Shown piece by piece: positions 25,373-34,700 of a DNA stretch of 64,000 nt. The DNA comes from JBEKCP01 sp049509515. Lineage in GTDB: Bacteria > Planctomycetota > Planctomycetia > Pirellulales > Thermoguttaceae. A program made the position numbers and the translations under genes. The first letter of the stretch is position 1, and every line of letters starts with the position of its first letter. The DNA lies in assembly GCA_049509515.1 (NCBI GenBank), contig JBEKZV010000029.1, forward strand, positions 1 through 64,000, given 5' to 3'. Under the pieces are notes generated by a model. That model was not told the DNA's origin, did no database searches, and was given only the letters and a program-made list of their open reading frames with translations.

Positions 25373-26437
25373 ATGGGTAAGTCTACCGCAGACCCGCAGA
25401 TCGAGCAAGCCGGCGTCGGCGCCCTCGCGCCTCTGGCGCCGCTCCCGGCGACACTGGCCGACCCAAAGCACAATGGGCGGCACACCCCGCAGATGCCCGC
25501 GACCTTCCAGTACACCGACCTTCCCGCAGCCGACGTGCAGACCCTCGAAGCGCAGGCGGACGTGGTAGCCCAGGTGAGTGAGCAGGCCCGTCGCATGGCA
25601 GCAGAGGCAGTGCTCCGGGTCGGCAAGGCCCTGTCTGAAGTTCACACCCTACTCGCTGGCCGCGGGCGGGATGGGATGTTTCGGCCGTGGTGCCGGGATC
25701 GGTGCGGATTCTCGCACGTCACCGCCTATAAGAGCATTACCGCTTTCAAGACCTTCGGAAAGTGTAAACCCGGTTTACACTTGTTCGAGGTGAAAGCCCT
25801 CTACCTTCTCTCCGCGGAATCCTGCCCGGAGGATGCGGCTAAGGAAGCCATCCGGCGAGCAAAGAAGGGCGAGCAGATCACCGCCAAGGTGGCCCGGGAG
25901 ATCAAGGCCAAGCACGAGCCGAAAGAGGACGAGGGCAAATCGAAAAAGCGGACCATGCGCTTTGGTCCGGCGGCGGACGAGATCAGAGCGGCCGTCGAAT
26001 CGGCGTGGAACCACCTCTCCGATACCGACCGGCAGAAGATTCCCTATCTCCTGACGGAACTGGCGCAGGAGTACCGCCTTAGTCCGGCTGCTTCGGCGGC
26101 CTCGGCTCCGGCCCCTGATCTCGGTCCTGGTCCTGATCTCGGTCCTGCTGATCCGTCGGTGGCGTCGGTGGCTTTCACGAAGACCGTCACCGACAAGGCC
26201 ATCACGACCACCAGCGACACGCTGACGGTCATCGTGGCCGGCAAGACCTATGAGGTGCAGAAGCACCGCGGCTTATGGGCCTACCGCTTGTCCCCGGAGG
26301 CCGGCTGGACGGTGGCCAGCGCGGAGATGGTGCAGTTGATCGAGGCGCAGCTCGGCAACACCGCCAACGGCAACGGCCAGGTCGGCGCCGTGGAGGTCGG
26401 CCAGACCGGCGACGGCCAAGGGGGCGCCGATGCCTGA
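25373..26437 (+). CDS. DUF3102-like phage/element protein
   Basis: 354 residues; GGGGAG lies 7-12 bases before the ATG. Residues ~55-200 resemble DUF3102: a long helix (QVSEQARRMAAEAVLRVGK), GRDGMFRPWCRDRCGFSH, AYKSITAFKTFGKC and EVKALYLLSAES, ending in a basic KVAREIKAKHE. The C-terminal part (from ~residue 240) is Pro/Ala/Asp-rich and then a small beta domain (VIVAGKTYEVQKHRGLWAYR). DUF3102 proteins are found in phage and integrative elements; molecular function is unknown. The stop overlaps the next start by eight bases. Confidence 0.7.
   Translation: MGKSTADPQIEQAGVGALAPLAPLPATLADPKHNGRHTPQMPATFQYTDLPAADVQTLEAQADVVAQVSEQARRMAAEAVLRVGKALSEVHTLLAGRGRDGMFRPWCRDRCGFSHVTAYKSITAFKTFGKCKPGLHLFEVKALYLLSAESCPEDAAKEAIRRAKKGEQITAKVAREIKAKHEPKEDEGKSKKRTMRFGPAADEIRAAVESAWNHLSDTDRQKIPYLLTELAQEYRLSPAASAASAPAPDLGPGPDLGPADPSVASVAFTKTVTDKAITTTSDTLTVIVAGKTYEVQKHRGLWAYRLSPEAGWTVASAEMVQLIEAQLGNTANGNGQVGAVEVGQTGDGQGGADA
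25760..25782. repeat. 11-bp-arm palindrome inside the DUF3102-like gene
   Basis: AAGTGTAAACC and GGTTTACACTT flank a single C. It is perfectly symmetrical and AT-rich, like an operator or recombinase site, but it is also coding (KCKPGLHL). Confidence 0.5.
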
Positions 26438-26645
26438 GATCAGCAGCACCAGCACCGCGATCCGCGCCGCCGCCGAAGCCCGCAGCCTGTTGGGCCAGGC
26501 CGCCCACCACGAGATGCTCCCGGACGGCCCGCACAAGGTGAGCCTCTACGACCGCACCGCCCGCCGGCTGTTGGTCGGCATCGGCGCGACCGTGGCCGAG
26601 GCCGTGGCCAACGTCAGGCAACAGCAGGGAGGGCCGCAGAGGTGA
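26430..26645 (+). CDS. Small element protein
   Basis: 71 residues. It overlaps the upstream gene by eight bases and its TGA overlaps the GTG start of the primase gene (GTGA), so translation of the three is probably coupled. The sequence has an alanine-rich helix (STAIRAAAEARSLLGQAAH) and a short beta-like part (HKVSLYDRTARRLLVGIG). No family recognised. Confidence 0.6.
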   Translation: MPEISSTSTAIRAAAEARSLLGQAAHHEMLPDGPHKVSLYDRTARRLLVGIGATVAEAVANVRQQQGGPQR

Positions 26646-29365
26646 ACACCAGCGCCACGGAAATTCTCGCCCGGCTCGACATCGCGCAAGCCTACCGCGA
26701 TATGGGCCTGAAGTTCAACGGTCAATCCCCCAATAGCGACGGCTGGCTTTCGGTCCATGCCGCTGGCCGCGAGAACAAGAACCCCTCTGCCTCAATAAAC
26801 GTCAGGACGGGACGTTACAAAGACCACACCACCGGCGAGAGCCTTTCGCTTTTCGACTTCGCGGCCAAGTATGGCGGGCACGGCGACTGGCGGAAGGCGC
26901 GGGCCTTCTTCGCCGACAAGGTTGAACTGCGGAACGGTGCGAGCGGTAAGAACAACGGGCGCGGCAGGCCGAGCGGAAACGGCCAGGGCGACGGTGCCCC
27001 CTTGGCCGATGCAGACACGCTACACGCGGCCTATTCTGCCCTTCTCGACGGCCTTACCCTTTCCGACGATCACCGCGCGAACCTGCGCGCCCGCGGCCTA
27101 AGTGACGAGCAGATCGACGCCCGCCGGTATCGCTCATATCCCCTGGACGGCCGCGACCGCGCGCGGTGGCTCATCTTGGCCGCTATTGGGCCCAAGGCCA
27201 ATGGCGTGCCGGGGATGGGGCAGCGGAATCGGAGCCTCTACGGGCCTGAAGGGTTGCTCATCCCGTGTCACGACACCCAAGGCCGGATTGTTGGTATTTC
27301 GATCCGCCGCGATTCTGCCGACGCTGGGAGTAGGTATGTCTGGCTCAGCAGCAAAAAGCACGGCGGCCCCAGCCCGGGCGCGCCTTGCCACGTCCCCGTG
27401 GGCATCCCGCAGCCATCCCCGCGCGCACGGGTCACAGAGGGAGCCTTGAAGGGCGACATTGCCTATTCGCTCAGCGGTTTGCCGACGATCGGCGTTGCGG
27501 GGGTTGGCAACCTCAAGACGCTGGTCGACGTCCTAAAGCAACTCGGCGCGGAAACGGTTGTCTTGTCCTTTGACGCCGACGCTGCGGAGAATCCGGCCGT
27601 GGCCAGGGCACTCTGCAAGGCATACAAGTTACTGGTGGCTGCCGGCTTCCAGGTGGAAATGGAGCGGTGGGCACCAGAGGACGGCAAAGGAATTGACGAT
27701 CTACTGGCGGCCGGCAAGGTGCCCGAACTGCTGACCGGCGACGCCGTGGCCGCGGAGATCGAGCGAATCGCCCAACAGGCCGGAGCAGGCGAGCCGACGG
27801 CGAATGACGCAGACGACGAACCCGGTACGATCAAGTTGCTGGCCGATGCGATCCAACGCGACAACCATTTTGCACGGGATGCAGGCGGCAGACTCTATCG
27901 CTACACCAACGGTGTTTTTCGGCCCGGTGCCGAGAACTTCGTCAAGGCCGAGGTCAAGCGGCTATGCGTGGAATGGGCACAAACCAAGAAATGGAATTCT
28001 CGGCTCGCCAGCGAGGTAGTTGAATTTCTGCGCGTCGATTCACCGGAGTTACCTGACCGACCGCCGATTGATCTTATCAACGTGCAGAATGGCATGGTCT
28101 TCATCCAAGACGGCACGGTTCTGCCCCACGATCCCAGGTTTCTTTCCGCTGTACAAGTTCCAGTGAAATTCGACCCAGTGGCAACGTGCCCCAATATCGA
28201 GAGCTTCGTCAGGACTTCGTTTCCCCCGGATGCCTATAACCTTGCGTGGGAAATCGCCGGAGTTTTAATGGTGCCCATGACGTGGTTGCAAAAAGTGATT
28301 CTGTTGCTTGGCGGCGGTGGCAATGGCAAAAGTACCTATCTCGCATTGGTCGTCCGCTTTCTCGGCAGGCACAACGTCGCCACCATCCCCCTACACCGCT
28401 TAGAGGTTGATAAGTTCTCTGTTTCTCGGCTCGTCGGCAAACTGGCCAACATCTGCGCGGACCTGCCCAGCGAACACCTTGCAGGGACGTCGACCTTCAA
28501 GGCGTTGACCGGCGGCGACATCCTGCCCGCTGAATACAAGTTCAAGGATTCGTTTGACCTGGACCCGTTTGCTCGGCTCGTCTTCTCGGCCAACCATCCG
28601 CCGCGGAGTGCCGATAGCTCGTCTGCATTTTTTCGCCGGTGGACCGTGATCCCCTTTGATCGAAGTTTCGACGACACCGCAGAGGAAATCCCCAGGGACA
28701 TTCTGGACGCCAGGCTACAGGCCCCCGAGGAACTGTCTGGACTCCTGAATAAGGCCCTGGATGGGTTACGACGAGTGCAGCAGCAACGCCGATTTTCCGA
28801 ACCCGAGAGTGTCAAGGCGGCATGGCGGGACTTCCATGCTATCACCGATCCGCTTGCTGTTTGGCTCGATCGGTACACCATCGACGATTCGGACGCGGTT
28901 GTCATCAAGCACGTTCTTCGCGTGGCCTACAACGCGGCCGTAGAACGCGACGGACGGCCCGCAATGACGGCCAAAGCCTTTGGACAGGCAATTTACAAAT
29001 TGCGGCCGAACATCGACGAAAAACAACGGATGATCGGCCACAAACTGCAATGGTGTTATGTCGGAATCGGGCTGGTTTCAAACTCGGCCGATTCACACGA
29101 TTCACGAGATTCACGGGATTCACCCCTTATACCTACAACCCAACGCACGCGCGAGGATGATGCTGATATGGGTATAGGCGAGTGGGGTATTAGTGCAGAG
29201 AATCCCAATAGGGATAATCCCGTGAATCCAGTGAACCCAGTGAACCCGACGGACTGCCTCCACGAGTACCAGGAACAACAGGATCCAGACCGGCCGGGGT
29301 GGCTCAAGACGACTTGCCCGCATTGCGGGAAGGTCTTGGGCAGCCGGCCAGAGAAAAGCAAATGA
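26642..29365 (+). CDS. Primase-helicase of P4/phage type
   Basis: 907 residues, GTG start. Residues ~1-105 hold a small zinc-less primase-like N-terminus (DGWLSVHAAGRENKNPSASI). Residues ~190-360 are a Toprim/DUF3854-like primase core: PEGLLIPCHDTQGRIVGISI, VTEGALKGDIAYSL and LSFDADA at about 307-313. Residues ~400-830 are a D5/P4-type SF3 helicase with Walker A LGGGGNGKSTYLALV near 556 and LVFSANHPPRS downstream. The C-terminus has the low-complexity DSRDSRDS and NPVNPVNPVNP stretches and ends in a CPHCGKVLG zinc knuckle. It should prime and unwind the element's own DNA. Iteron-like repeats lie inside its 3' end. Confidence 0.9.
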   Translation: MNTSATEILARLDIAQAYRDMGLKFNGQSPNSDGWLSVHAAGRENKNPSASINVRTGRYKDHTTGESLSLFDFAAKYGGHGDWRKARAFFADKVELRNGASGKNNGRGRPSGNGQGDGAPLADADTLHAAYSALLDGLTLSDDHRANLRARGLSDEQIDARRYRSYPLDGRDRARWLILAAIGPKANGVPGMGQRNRSLYGPEGLLIPCHDTQGRIVGISIRRDSADAGSRYVWLSSKKHGGPSPGAPCHVPVGIPQPSPRARVTEGALKGDIAYSLSGLPTIGVAGVGNLKTLVDVLKQLGAETVVLSFDADAAENPAVARALCKAYKLLVAAGFQVEMERWAPEDGKGIDDLLAAGKVPELLTGDAVAAEIERIAQQAGAGEPTANDADDEPGTIKLLADAIQRDNHFARDAGGRLYRYTNGVFRPGAENFVKAEVKRLCVEWAQTKKWNSRLASEVVEFLRVDSPELPDRPPIDLINVQNGMVFIQDGTVLPHDPRFLSAVQVPVKFDPVATCPNIESFVRTSFPPDAYNLAWEIAGVLMVPMTWLQKVILLLGGGGNGKSTYLALVVRFLGRHNVATIPLHRLEVDKFSVSRLVGKLANICADLPSEHLAGTSTFKALTGGDILPAEYKFKDSFDLDPFARLVFSANHPPRSADSSSAFFRRWTVIPFDRSFDDTAEEIPRDILDARLQAPEELSGLLNKALDGLRRVQQQRRFSEPESVKAAWRDFHAITDPLAVWLDRYTIDDSDAVVIKHVLRVAYNAAVERDGRPAMTAKAFGQAIYKLRPNIDEKQRMIGHKLQWCYVGIGLVSNSADSHDSRDSRDSPLIPTTQRTREDDADMGIGEWGISAENPNRDNPVNPVNPVNPTDCLHEYQEQQDPDRPGWLKTTCPHCGKVLGSRPEKSK
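29089..29250. repeat. Inverted sets of 9-bp iteron-like repeats (candidate origin)
   Basis: ATTCAC recurs at 29091, 29100, 29109 and 29118, an exact 9-base period (GATTCACRN units). GTGAA recurs at 29222, 29231 and 29240 with the same period and is its inverse complement. Between them lies a stretch poorer in GC than the rest of the gene, with a small ATCCC-AATA-GGGAT palindrome near 29202. Iterons plus an AT-richer core next to a P4-type primase resemble a replication origin. The alternative is a purely coding low-complexity tail. Confidence 0.45.
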
Positions 29366-29459
29366 TCGGATCAAGCGGAAGTTGGCGCAGACACCCACCT
29401 TGGTACTTTCCCCGTCTTTATCAACTTCCGGCCAAAACCCCTGTTAAAGAGCACACAAA

Positions 29460-29807
29460 ATGAGCACCGAAACTGTCCCCCAGGACGGGCCGAACGGCAA
29501 CGCCCAGCGTCCATTAGAAATGGTTTCTAATGGACGGCGACCGAACGGCACTTTTGCGCCAGGACATAAGTTCGCAACCGGCAACGGGATTTCCCGGAAG
29601 GTGGCAAGGTTCCGGACGTCGATGTTCGCGGCGGCGAAGGCCGGTGACGTGCGGGCGATCGTGGCCAAGCTGATTGCAGAAGCCAAGGCTGGCGAGCCGT
29701 GGGCGGTCAAGTTGGCCCTGGAATACCTTTGTGGCCCCCCGCGGGACGTCGACCTGGAAGAGAGGCTGGCGGCTTTGGAGGCGGCCGAATTTGGGCGGAA
29801 GCAATGA
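29460..29807 (+). CDS. Small-terminase-like / DUF5681-type protein
   Basis: 115 residues. The pattern RRPNGTFAPGHKFATGNGIS followed by RKVARFRTSMFAAAKAGDVR and WAVKLALEYLCGPP matches the short DUF5681-type proteins often annotated beside terminase genes in phages and integrated elements. A repeated phrase, ATTAGAAATGG/TTTCTAATGG (29513-29533), is a near-palindrome at its 5' end. Position just upstream of the large terminase supports a small-subunit role, but this is inference. Confidence 0.6.
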   Translation: MSTETVPQDGPNGNAQRPLEMVSNGRRPNGTFAPGHKFATGNGISRKVARFRTSMFAAAKAGDVRAIVAKLIAEAKAGEPWAVKLALEYLCGPPRDVDLEERLAALEAAEFGRKQ

Positions 29808-30031
29808 ACCCGATGAATCGGATCCGAGCGATTGAAGAGGCGATTGCCAAGCGGCAGACACAAGCCGCTCGCGACAACCAGCAGGTGGCGGCCGAGATCC
29901 TCGCGGAGGACATTCGGAAAATCCATTCATCCTACAGGCCCGAGGCCCTGGCCGACGTTTTGAAACGGAAAACCAGCAGCAAGCCGATCGACAGCAGCAA
30001 TTCCAATGGTAGCAACGGACACACCGTATGA
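29804..30031 (+). CDS. Small coupled element protein
   Basis: 75 residues. Its ATG overlaps the upstream TGA (ATGA), and its end overlaps the terminase start by 26 bases. It is largely one basic helix (IRAIEEAIAKRQTQAARDNQ then EILAEDIRKIHSS) with a Ser/Asn-rich tail, so a coiled-coil accessory protein is possible. Function unknown. Confidence 0.6.
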   Translation: MNPMNRIRAIEEAIAKRQTQAARDNQQVAAEILAEDIRKIHSSYRPEALADVLKRKTSSKPIDSSNSNGSNGHTV

Positions 30032-31385
30032 TCCGCTGACGCCGCGCTGGACCCCGCTCTACAAGCACGAGCAGCAAGCGGCCATGCGCGAATCCACGGC
30101 GCAGGTCCGGGTCATGCCGTGCAGGCGGCGATCGGGAAAAAGTGAGCTTGCCAAGCGGCATCTCGTCGAGCGGATGCTGGATATCATTCCCGGTTGCGTG
30201 AGGCCGCGGTACGTCTACGGTGGCCCCACCCAGGACCAGGCACGCGATATCGCCTGGCAAGACCTCTTGGACTTGATTCCCGATCGTTGGATCATTGGCG
30301 GGAAGAATGGCAGCAATGTGTCCTATTCCCGGCTGGAGATCCAGATTGCAAACGGGGCCTCGCTTCGGGTTGTGGGGCTCGACAAGCCGCACCGCATAGA
30401 GGGCAAGTACCTCAATGGCTTTGTGGGAGACGAATGGAGTGACGTCCGGCCAGGCACGTTCGACAAGGTGATCCGCCCGATGCTTGGCGACTACCACGGC
30501 TGGGCGATTCTCTGTGGCGTTCCGAAACGTCAGGGCGTGGGGGCCCGCTGGTATCGGAATCTCTGCACGCAAATCACCGCGGGTAGCTATCCCGATGCGG
30601 CCCACTTTTCATGGCCGGCTTCGGACGTGCTGGACCCGGCAGAAGTCGCCAAGGCCCGTGAGACGATGGCCCCCAAGGACTTCGCCGAGCAGTACGAAGC
30701 CCAGTGGGTCAACGCTGGCGGCGGAATCTACTACGCCTTCAACCCGGAATTCAACTGTCCGCCGTGCGGCCACAGGAACAACATGCCGATCCTTGTGGGA
30801 AGCGACTTTAACGTTGATCCCATGTGCTGGGTTTTGGCCCACCGCATCGGCGAGGACCTGGAAGTCTTCGACGAGCTTATCTTGCACGATAGCAACACCC
30901 CGCATGCCCTCAACGAATTGTGGAGGCGGTGGGGGCACCACCAGGGCGGCTGGCAATTTTACGGGGATCCCAGCAGTCGGGCGAGGAAAACCTCGGCCAC
31001 GCAGAGCGATTATGCACATATATGGAATGATCAGAGATTTCAGAAGGCGCGGCGGACTTTGCACTATCCTTCTGGGCCGGCACCTGTCGAAGATCGCTAC
31101 TCGGCGGTCAACGCCCGGCTGTGCAATGCCGACGAGACGCGACGGCTGTTCATCGACCCTCGCTGCACGACGCTGATCGAGGACCTGGAGACCTGTTCTT
31201 ACCGGGAAGGCACCCGCGAGCCGGCCTTCGACAAAGACCATTTCCATGCCAGCGACGCGCTGGGCTACATCGTAAGTCGTATCTGGCCGATCCGCTTCAA
31301 CGTGGGCGGCAGCATGCAGAGCGTCATTGTGGGCGGGGGGCCGAAGGAATTTATGCAGCCGATCGACCCAGGGAGGCTGCTATGA
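30006..31385 (+). CDS. terL: Large terminase subunit (DNA-packaging motor)
   Basis: 459 residues, near full length for the family. The ATPase half has Walker A CRRRSGKSE (39-47), the motif PRYVYGGPTQDQARDIAW and Walker B with acidic pair LNGFVGDEWSD (Asp141, Glu142). The nuclease half begins ILVGSDFNVDP (about 262-272), with further acidic residues in VFDELILHDSN and DKDHFHASDALGY near the end. It cuts and pumps DNA into phage heads. No portal, protease, capsid or tail genes follow, which is odd. Its stop abuts, tail to tail, a small remnant frame on the other strand. Confidence 0.92.
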   Translation: MVATDTPYDPLTPRWTPLYKHEQQAAMRESTAQVRVMPCRRRSGKSELAKRHLVERMLDIIPGCVRPRYVYGGPTQDQARDIAWQDLLDLIPDRWIIGGKNGSNVSYSRLEIQIANGASLRVVGLDKPHRIEGKYLNGFVGDEWSDVRPGTFDKVIRPMLGDYHGWAILCGVPKRQGVGARWYRNLCTQITAGSYPDAAHFSWPASDVLDPAEVAKARETMAPKDFAEQYEAQWVNAGGGIYYAFNPEFNCPPCGHRNNMPILVGSDFNVDPMCWVLAHRIGEDLEVFDELILHDSNTPHALNELWRRWGHHQGGWQFYGDPSSRARKTSATQSDYAHIWNDQRFQKARRTLHYPSGPAPVEDRYSAVNARLCNADETRRLFIDPRCTTLIEDLETCSYREGTREPAFDKDHFHASDALGYIVSRIWPIRFNVGGSMQSVIVGGGPKEFMQPIDPGRLL

Positions 31386-31538
31386 TACCCTGAAGCCCAT
31401 CGGCCCCAGCTCGCGGGTGGCGAGGACCATCGTCGCCATCCGTTCGCCGGCCACCGCGTCGGCCGCGGGGAACTGACGAGTGCGATGTTCGGTGATCGGC
31501 AACGCCGCGCCCCGGATACCCTCCGTGCCACCCTCCAT
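31380..31538 (-). pseudogene. Short C-terminal-like gene remnant at the element's right side
   Basis: A 52-codon frame on the minus strand with GC-rich, chromosome-like codon use (EGIRGAALPITEHRTRQFPA). It has no ribosome-binding site and an upstream stop 11 codons earlier, and looks like the tail end of a chromosomal gene. Its stop (31380-31382) directly adjoins the terL stop. It may mark the right junction of the element. The family is not recognised. Confidence 0.3.
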
Positions 31539-31771
31539 GTTAGCGATGTGGCGTGTGACTTTTCAGCAAGCGAAACGATTCTTTGGGGTACGCTTGACAA
31601 TGTCAAGCCCGGCAACGAAACTCACGTTCGTCTGGCTGCCACTCTGGGCTCCCGGTGGTTACGACAAAGCTGAAGACCCCGTGAATCGGAACCAATAGGG
31701 AGTATCAGGTTAGGCCGAGTCCAGCGTGGACTGGGCCTTTAAAGGCTACCCTTGTGACACGACAATAGACC
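31386..31771. other. Non-coding stretch between terL and the next gene
   Basis: 386 nt. Apart from the remnant above and the hairpin at 31713-31737, no gene or RNA was recognised. No copy of the tRNA-Met 3' end (candidate attR) was found here. Confidence 0.5.
31713..31737 (+). terminator. Hairpin with short T/A tail
   Basis: Arms 31713-31723 and 31727-31737 pair at 10 of 11 positions around GCG, followed by TTTAAA. It lies 34 bases before the next gene, so it may end element transcription. Confidence 0.45.
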
Positions 31772-34700
31772 ATGAGCATGACTACAAGAAGTTCGCTGGC
31801 ATTGGGGATTCTTGTGTCCACTTGGGCCTCGGCCATTGCGGCTGAAGGGCTGATCGCGGCGGCGAAATACCGCAACGGGCAGCCGGTTGCGCCGGCCCCG
31901 GACGGCACGATCTTCTGCGAAGCCGAGGAGTTCACCGTGGAGAAGCCCGGCTGGCAGGCCCGGTCCTGGGGCGAGAACTATTTTGCGGGCACGTTTGCCA
32001 ACACCTTTCTCTCGCGCAAGGCATTCCTCGGCGCTCCGGAACAGTGCGACGAAACCGTGGCCACGATCGGTATCAACGTCGCCGACGCCGGCCGCTACTT
32101 GGTCCTCGTCCGTTACGAGGCGGTCTATCGCTTCGAGACGCAGTTCCGGGTGAAGGTCGAGCAGGCCGGTCGGGTCCGCATGGATCGGCTCTACGGAGTG
32201 CGGAGCAACGTGAAGATCTGGCCATTCGGCGAGCGATTGAAGAAGGAAGTCGCCTGGTCCTGGGGCGCGGGGGAAAACATGGTTTGGGAGGGCCACGACG
32301 CCTATGCGGATCTGGATCGCGGTCCCGCGAAGATCACGCTCCTCGCCGGTCGGCAACCGGCCCCGCAGGCCCGGCGCAACGTTGATGTGGTGATGCTCAC
32401 CCGTGACGAGGCCCAGATCCGCGAGCGCATCGAAAAGGAAGGTTACCTGCCGCTGGACGGCATGCTCACCCAGGCGGGCGACGTCTGGGCGCGCCTGCTG
32501 AATCAGTCTGACGGCTCGGCCATGTCGCTCACCTTGCCCAACGGCACCGAGCACTCTCCCTACTGGGTTCATCTGCGCAAATGGAAGCCGGTGGTTGTGA
32601 AGGCCGGCCCGGGCAAGACCACCGACTGGACCGAGGTGGGGGGTGTGCTGGACACGCTCAACGATGGGCAGTGGAATCTCCAGGCCGCGCCGGCCGAAAA
32701 GAATCGACCGTTGCACTACAAGTTGGAGCTTGGCGTGCGCACCGCGGCCGGCGCGATCGAGAAAATCGCCGAATTCGAGAGCCGCGAGCCGACCTTGCGT
32801 CTGACCTACCAAGCCGATACGCGCTATTCGCGACGGTTTGGCACTCAGGAGCAAGTGCTCCACGACCTCCTGGCCTACCTCAAGACCATTCCCATGCGCG
32901 GCAGGACGCCCACGCAGACGCTGATTTACGGCTATACGTTCGACCCCGGGCTGAGTCCCCGATACGACGCGGCCTTGCGCGAGTTCCGGGCGATGTTCGA
33001 CCTACGCCTGACATCGCCCGAACCGATCGCGGGCACCTACGTCGATTGGCGCGGCCAGGGCCCAGAGCAACTGGAGCAAACCTGCAAGAAGCTCAGCGAA
33101 TCGGAGCGGCGGAACATAGCCGTGGTGAGCCTGGGAGACGAGATCGGGCTGGAGGCCCCGAACGGCAAGGCGGCCACCGAGGGTTTCACCGCCTTCCTCA
33201 AGTCCGAGGGGGTCAGCGCCAGTGACGTGGACGCCGCCTCGGGCGGCGATTGGTCCAGGCTTGTTTTCTCGCCCGATCCCAAGCTCAAGCAGTTGAAGCC
33301 GGGGCTCTACTATTGGTCGGTCCGTTACCAGCACCACTACGGCATCCAGTCGATCAAGCGCCAGACCGACGTCTTGCGCCGCTGGCTCCCCAACGCCGGG
33401 ATCGGGGCCAACTTCTCGCCGCAGCACGGTAGTCCTGGCCAGTTCTACCAGGGCGAGGTCTTTCAATGGGTCACCTGCTTTCGCCAGGACGGCTTGACGC
33501 TACCTTGGGCCGAAGACTATGCCTGGGGTGTGCCGCTGGGCACGCAACAGATGAACGCGATCAATTTAGACCTGTTCCGCGCGGGCCTGCGGGGCAAGCC
33601 CGACCGCAAGATCCTTTACTACGTCATGCCGCATTGGCCCGGCAACACCCCGACTTCCTGGCGGCGGATGTTCCACAATGCCCTGGGCCACGGGATGAAG
33701 ATCGTGGACCTGTTCGAGTTCCGTCCGGTACAGGCCGCCTACACCGAGAACCACGTCTCCAACCCGGAGACTTACGCCACGGTGCTGAAGACCTTCCGCG
33801 AGTTGGGGCAGTACGAAGACATTGTGCAGGCCGGCCAGCGACGGCCCGCGGAGGCGGCCCTCTGGTTCAGCGAGACGGCCGACATCTGGGACGACTACGA
33901 TGGTTCCTTTGGCGCAGCGAAGCGGGCCTTGTACATCGCTATCTTGCACCAGCAGTTGCCGTTGGATTTCCTCGTCGAGCAAGACGCGCTGGACGGCACG
34001 CTCGGCCGCTACAAGATCCTCTACCTGGCCGACCGGCACGTGAGCCGGGCCGCCTCGGGGAAAATCGCCGCTTGGGTGCAAAACGGCGGCCGGCTCTTGG
34101 CCACGGCTGGCGCGGGCATGTTCGACGAGTACCATCAGCCGAACAAGACGCTCCGCGGTCTGTTGGGCGCTGAGATGACCGCGCTGGTGGCCCCCGCCGA
34201 TGCCCGGGTGGACTTCGGCAAACAGGACCTGCCATTTGCCAGGGCCATCGACACGGTGAACTGGTCCGGCCAATGGTTGCCCGTGACCGGAGTGGTCGCC
34301 CGGCTCAAGGCAGCCGCTGACGCGACGGTCGAGGGTGCGTTTTTGGACGGCTCACCGGCAGTCGTGGCCCGGCAAGCCGGCAAGGGAGAAGTCCGTTCCT
34401 GCGGTTTCCTGCCCGGCCTGACCTACTTCCATCCGGCGATTCCGCGCCGGCCCGTGGACCGCGGCACGACCGACGACTCGATGGCCCACTTCGTCCCCAG
34501 TCAGTTCGATCCTGCGGCGGGCCGACTGATCGGCTCGATTGCCGAGAGTGTGGCCCGTCCAGTCGCGTGCAGCCAAGCGTTGGTCGAGGCGAGCCTGATC
34601 GAGTCGCCTGCCGGGGCGATCCTCGTGCTGACCAATTGGAGCGGCAGGCCGATCCGCGACCTAATTGTCACCGCCAACATCCCGCTGCCTGCCCGAAGCG

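Noticed and set aside
31485..31673. 62-codon plus-strand frame after terL as an extra phage gene
   Set aside because: No ribosome-binding site, no family features, and it competes with the reverse-strand remnant frame.
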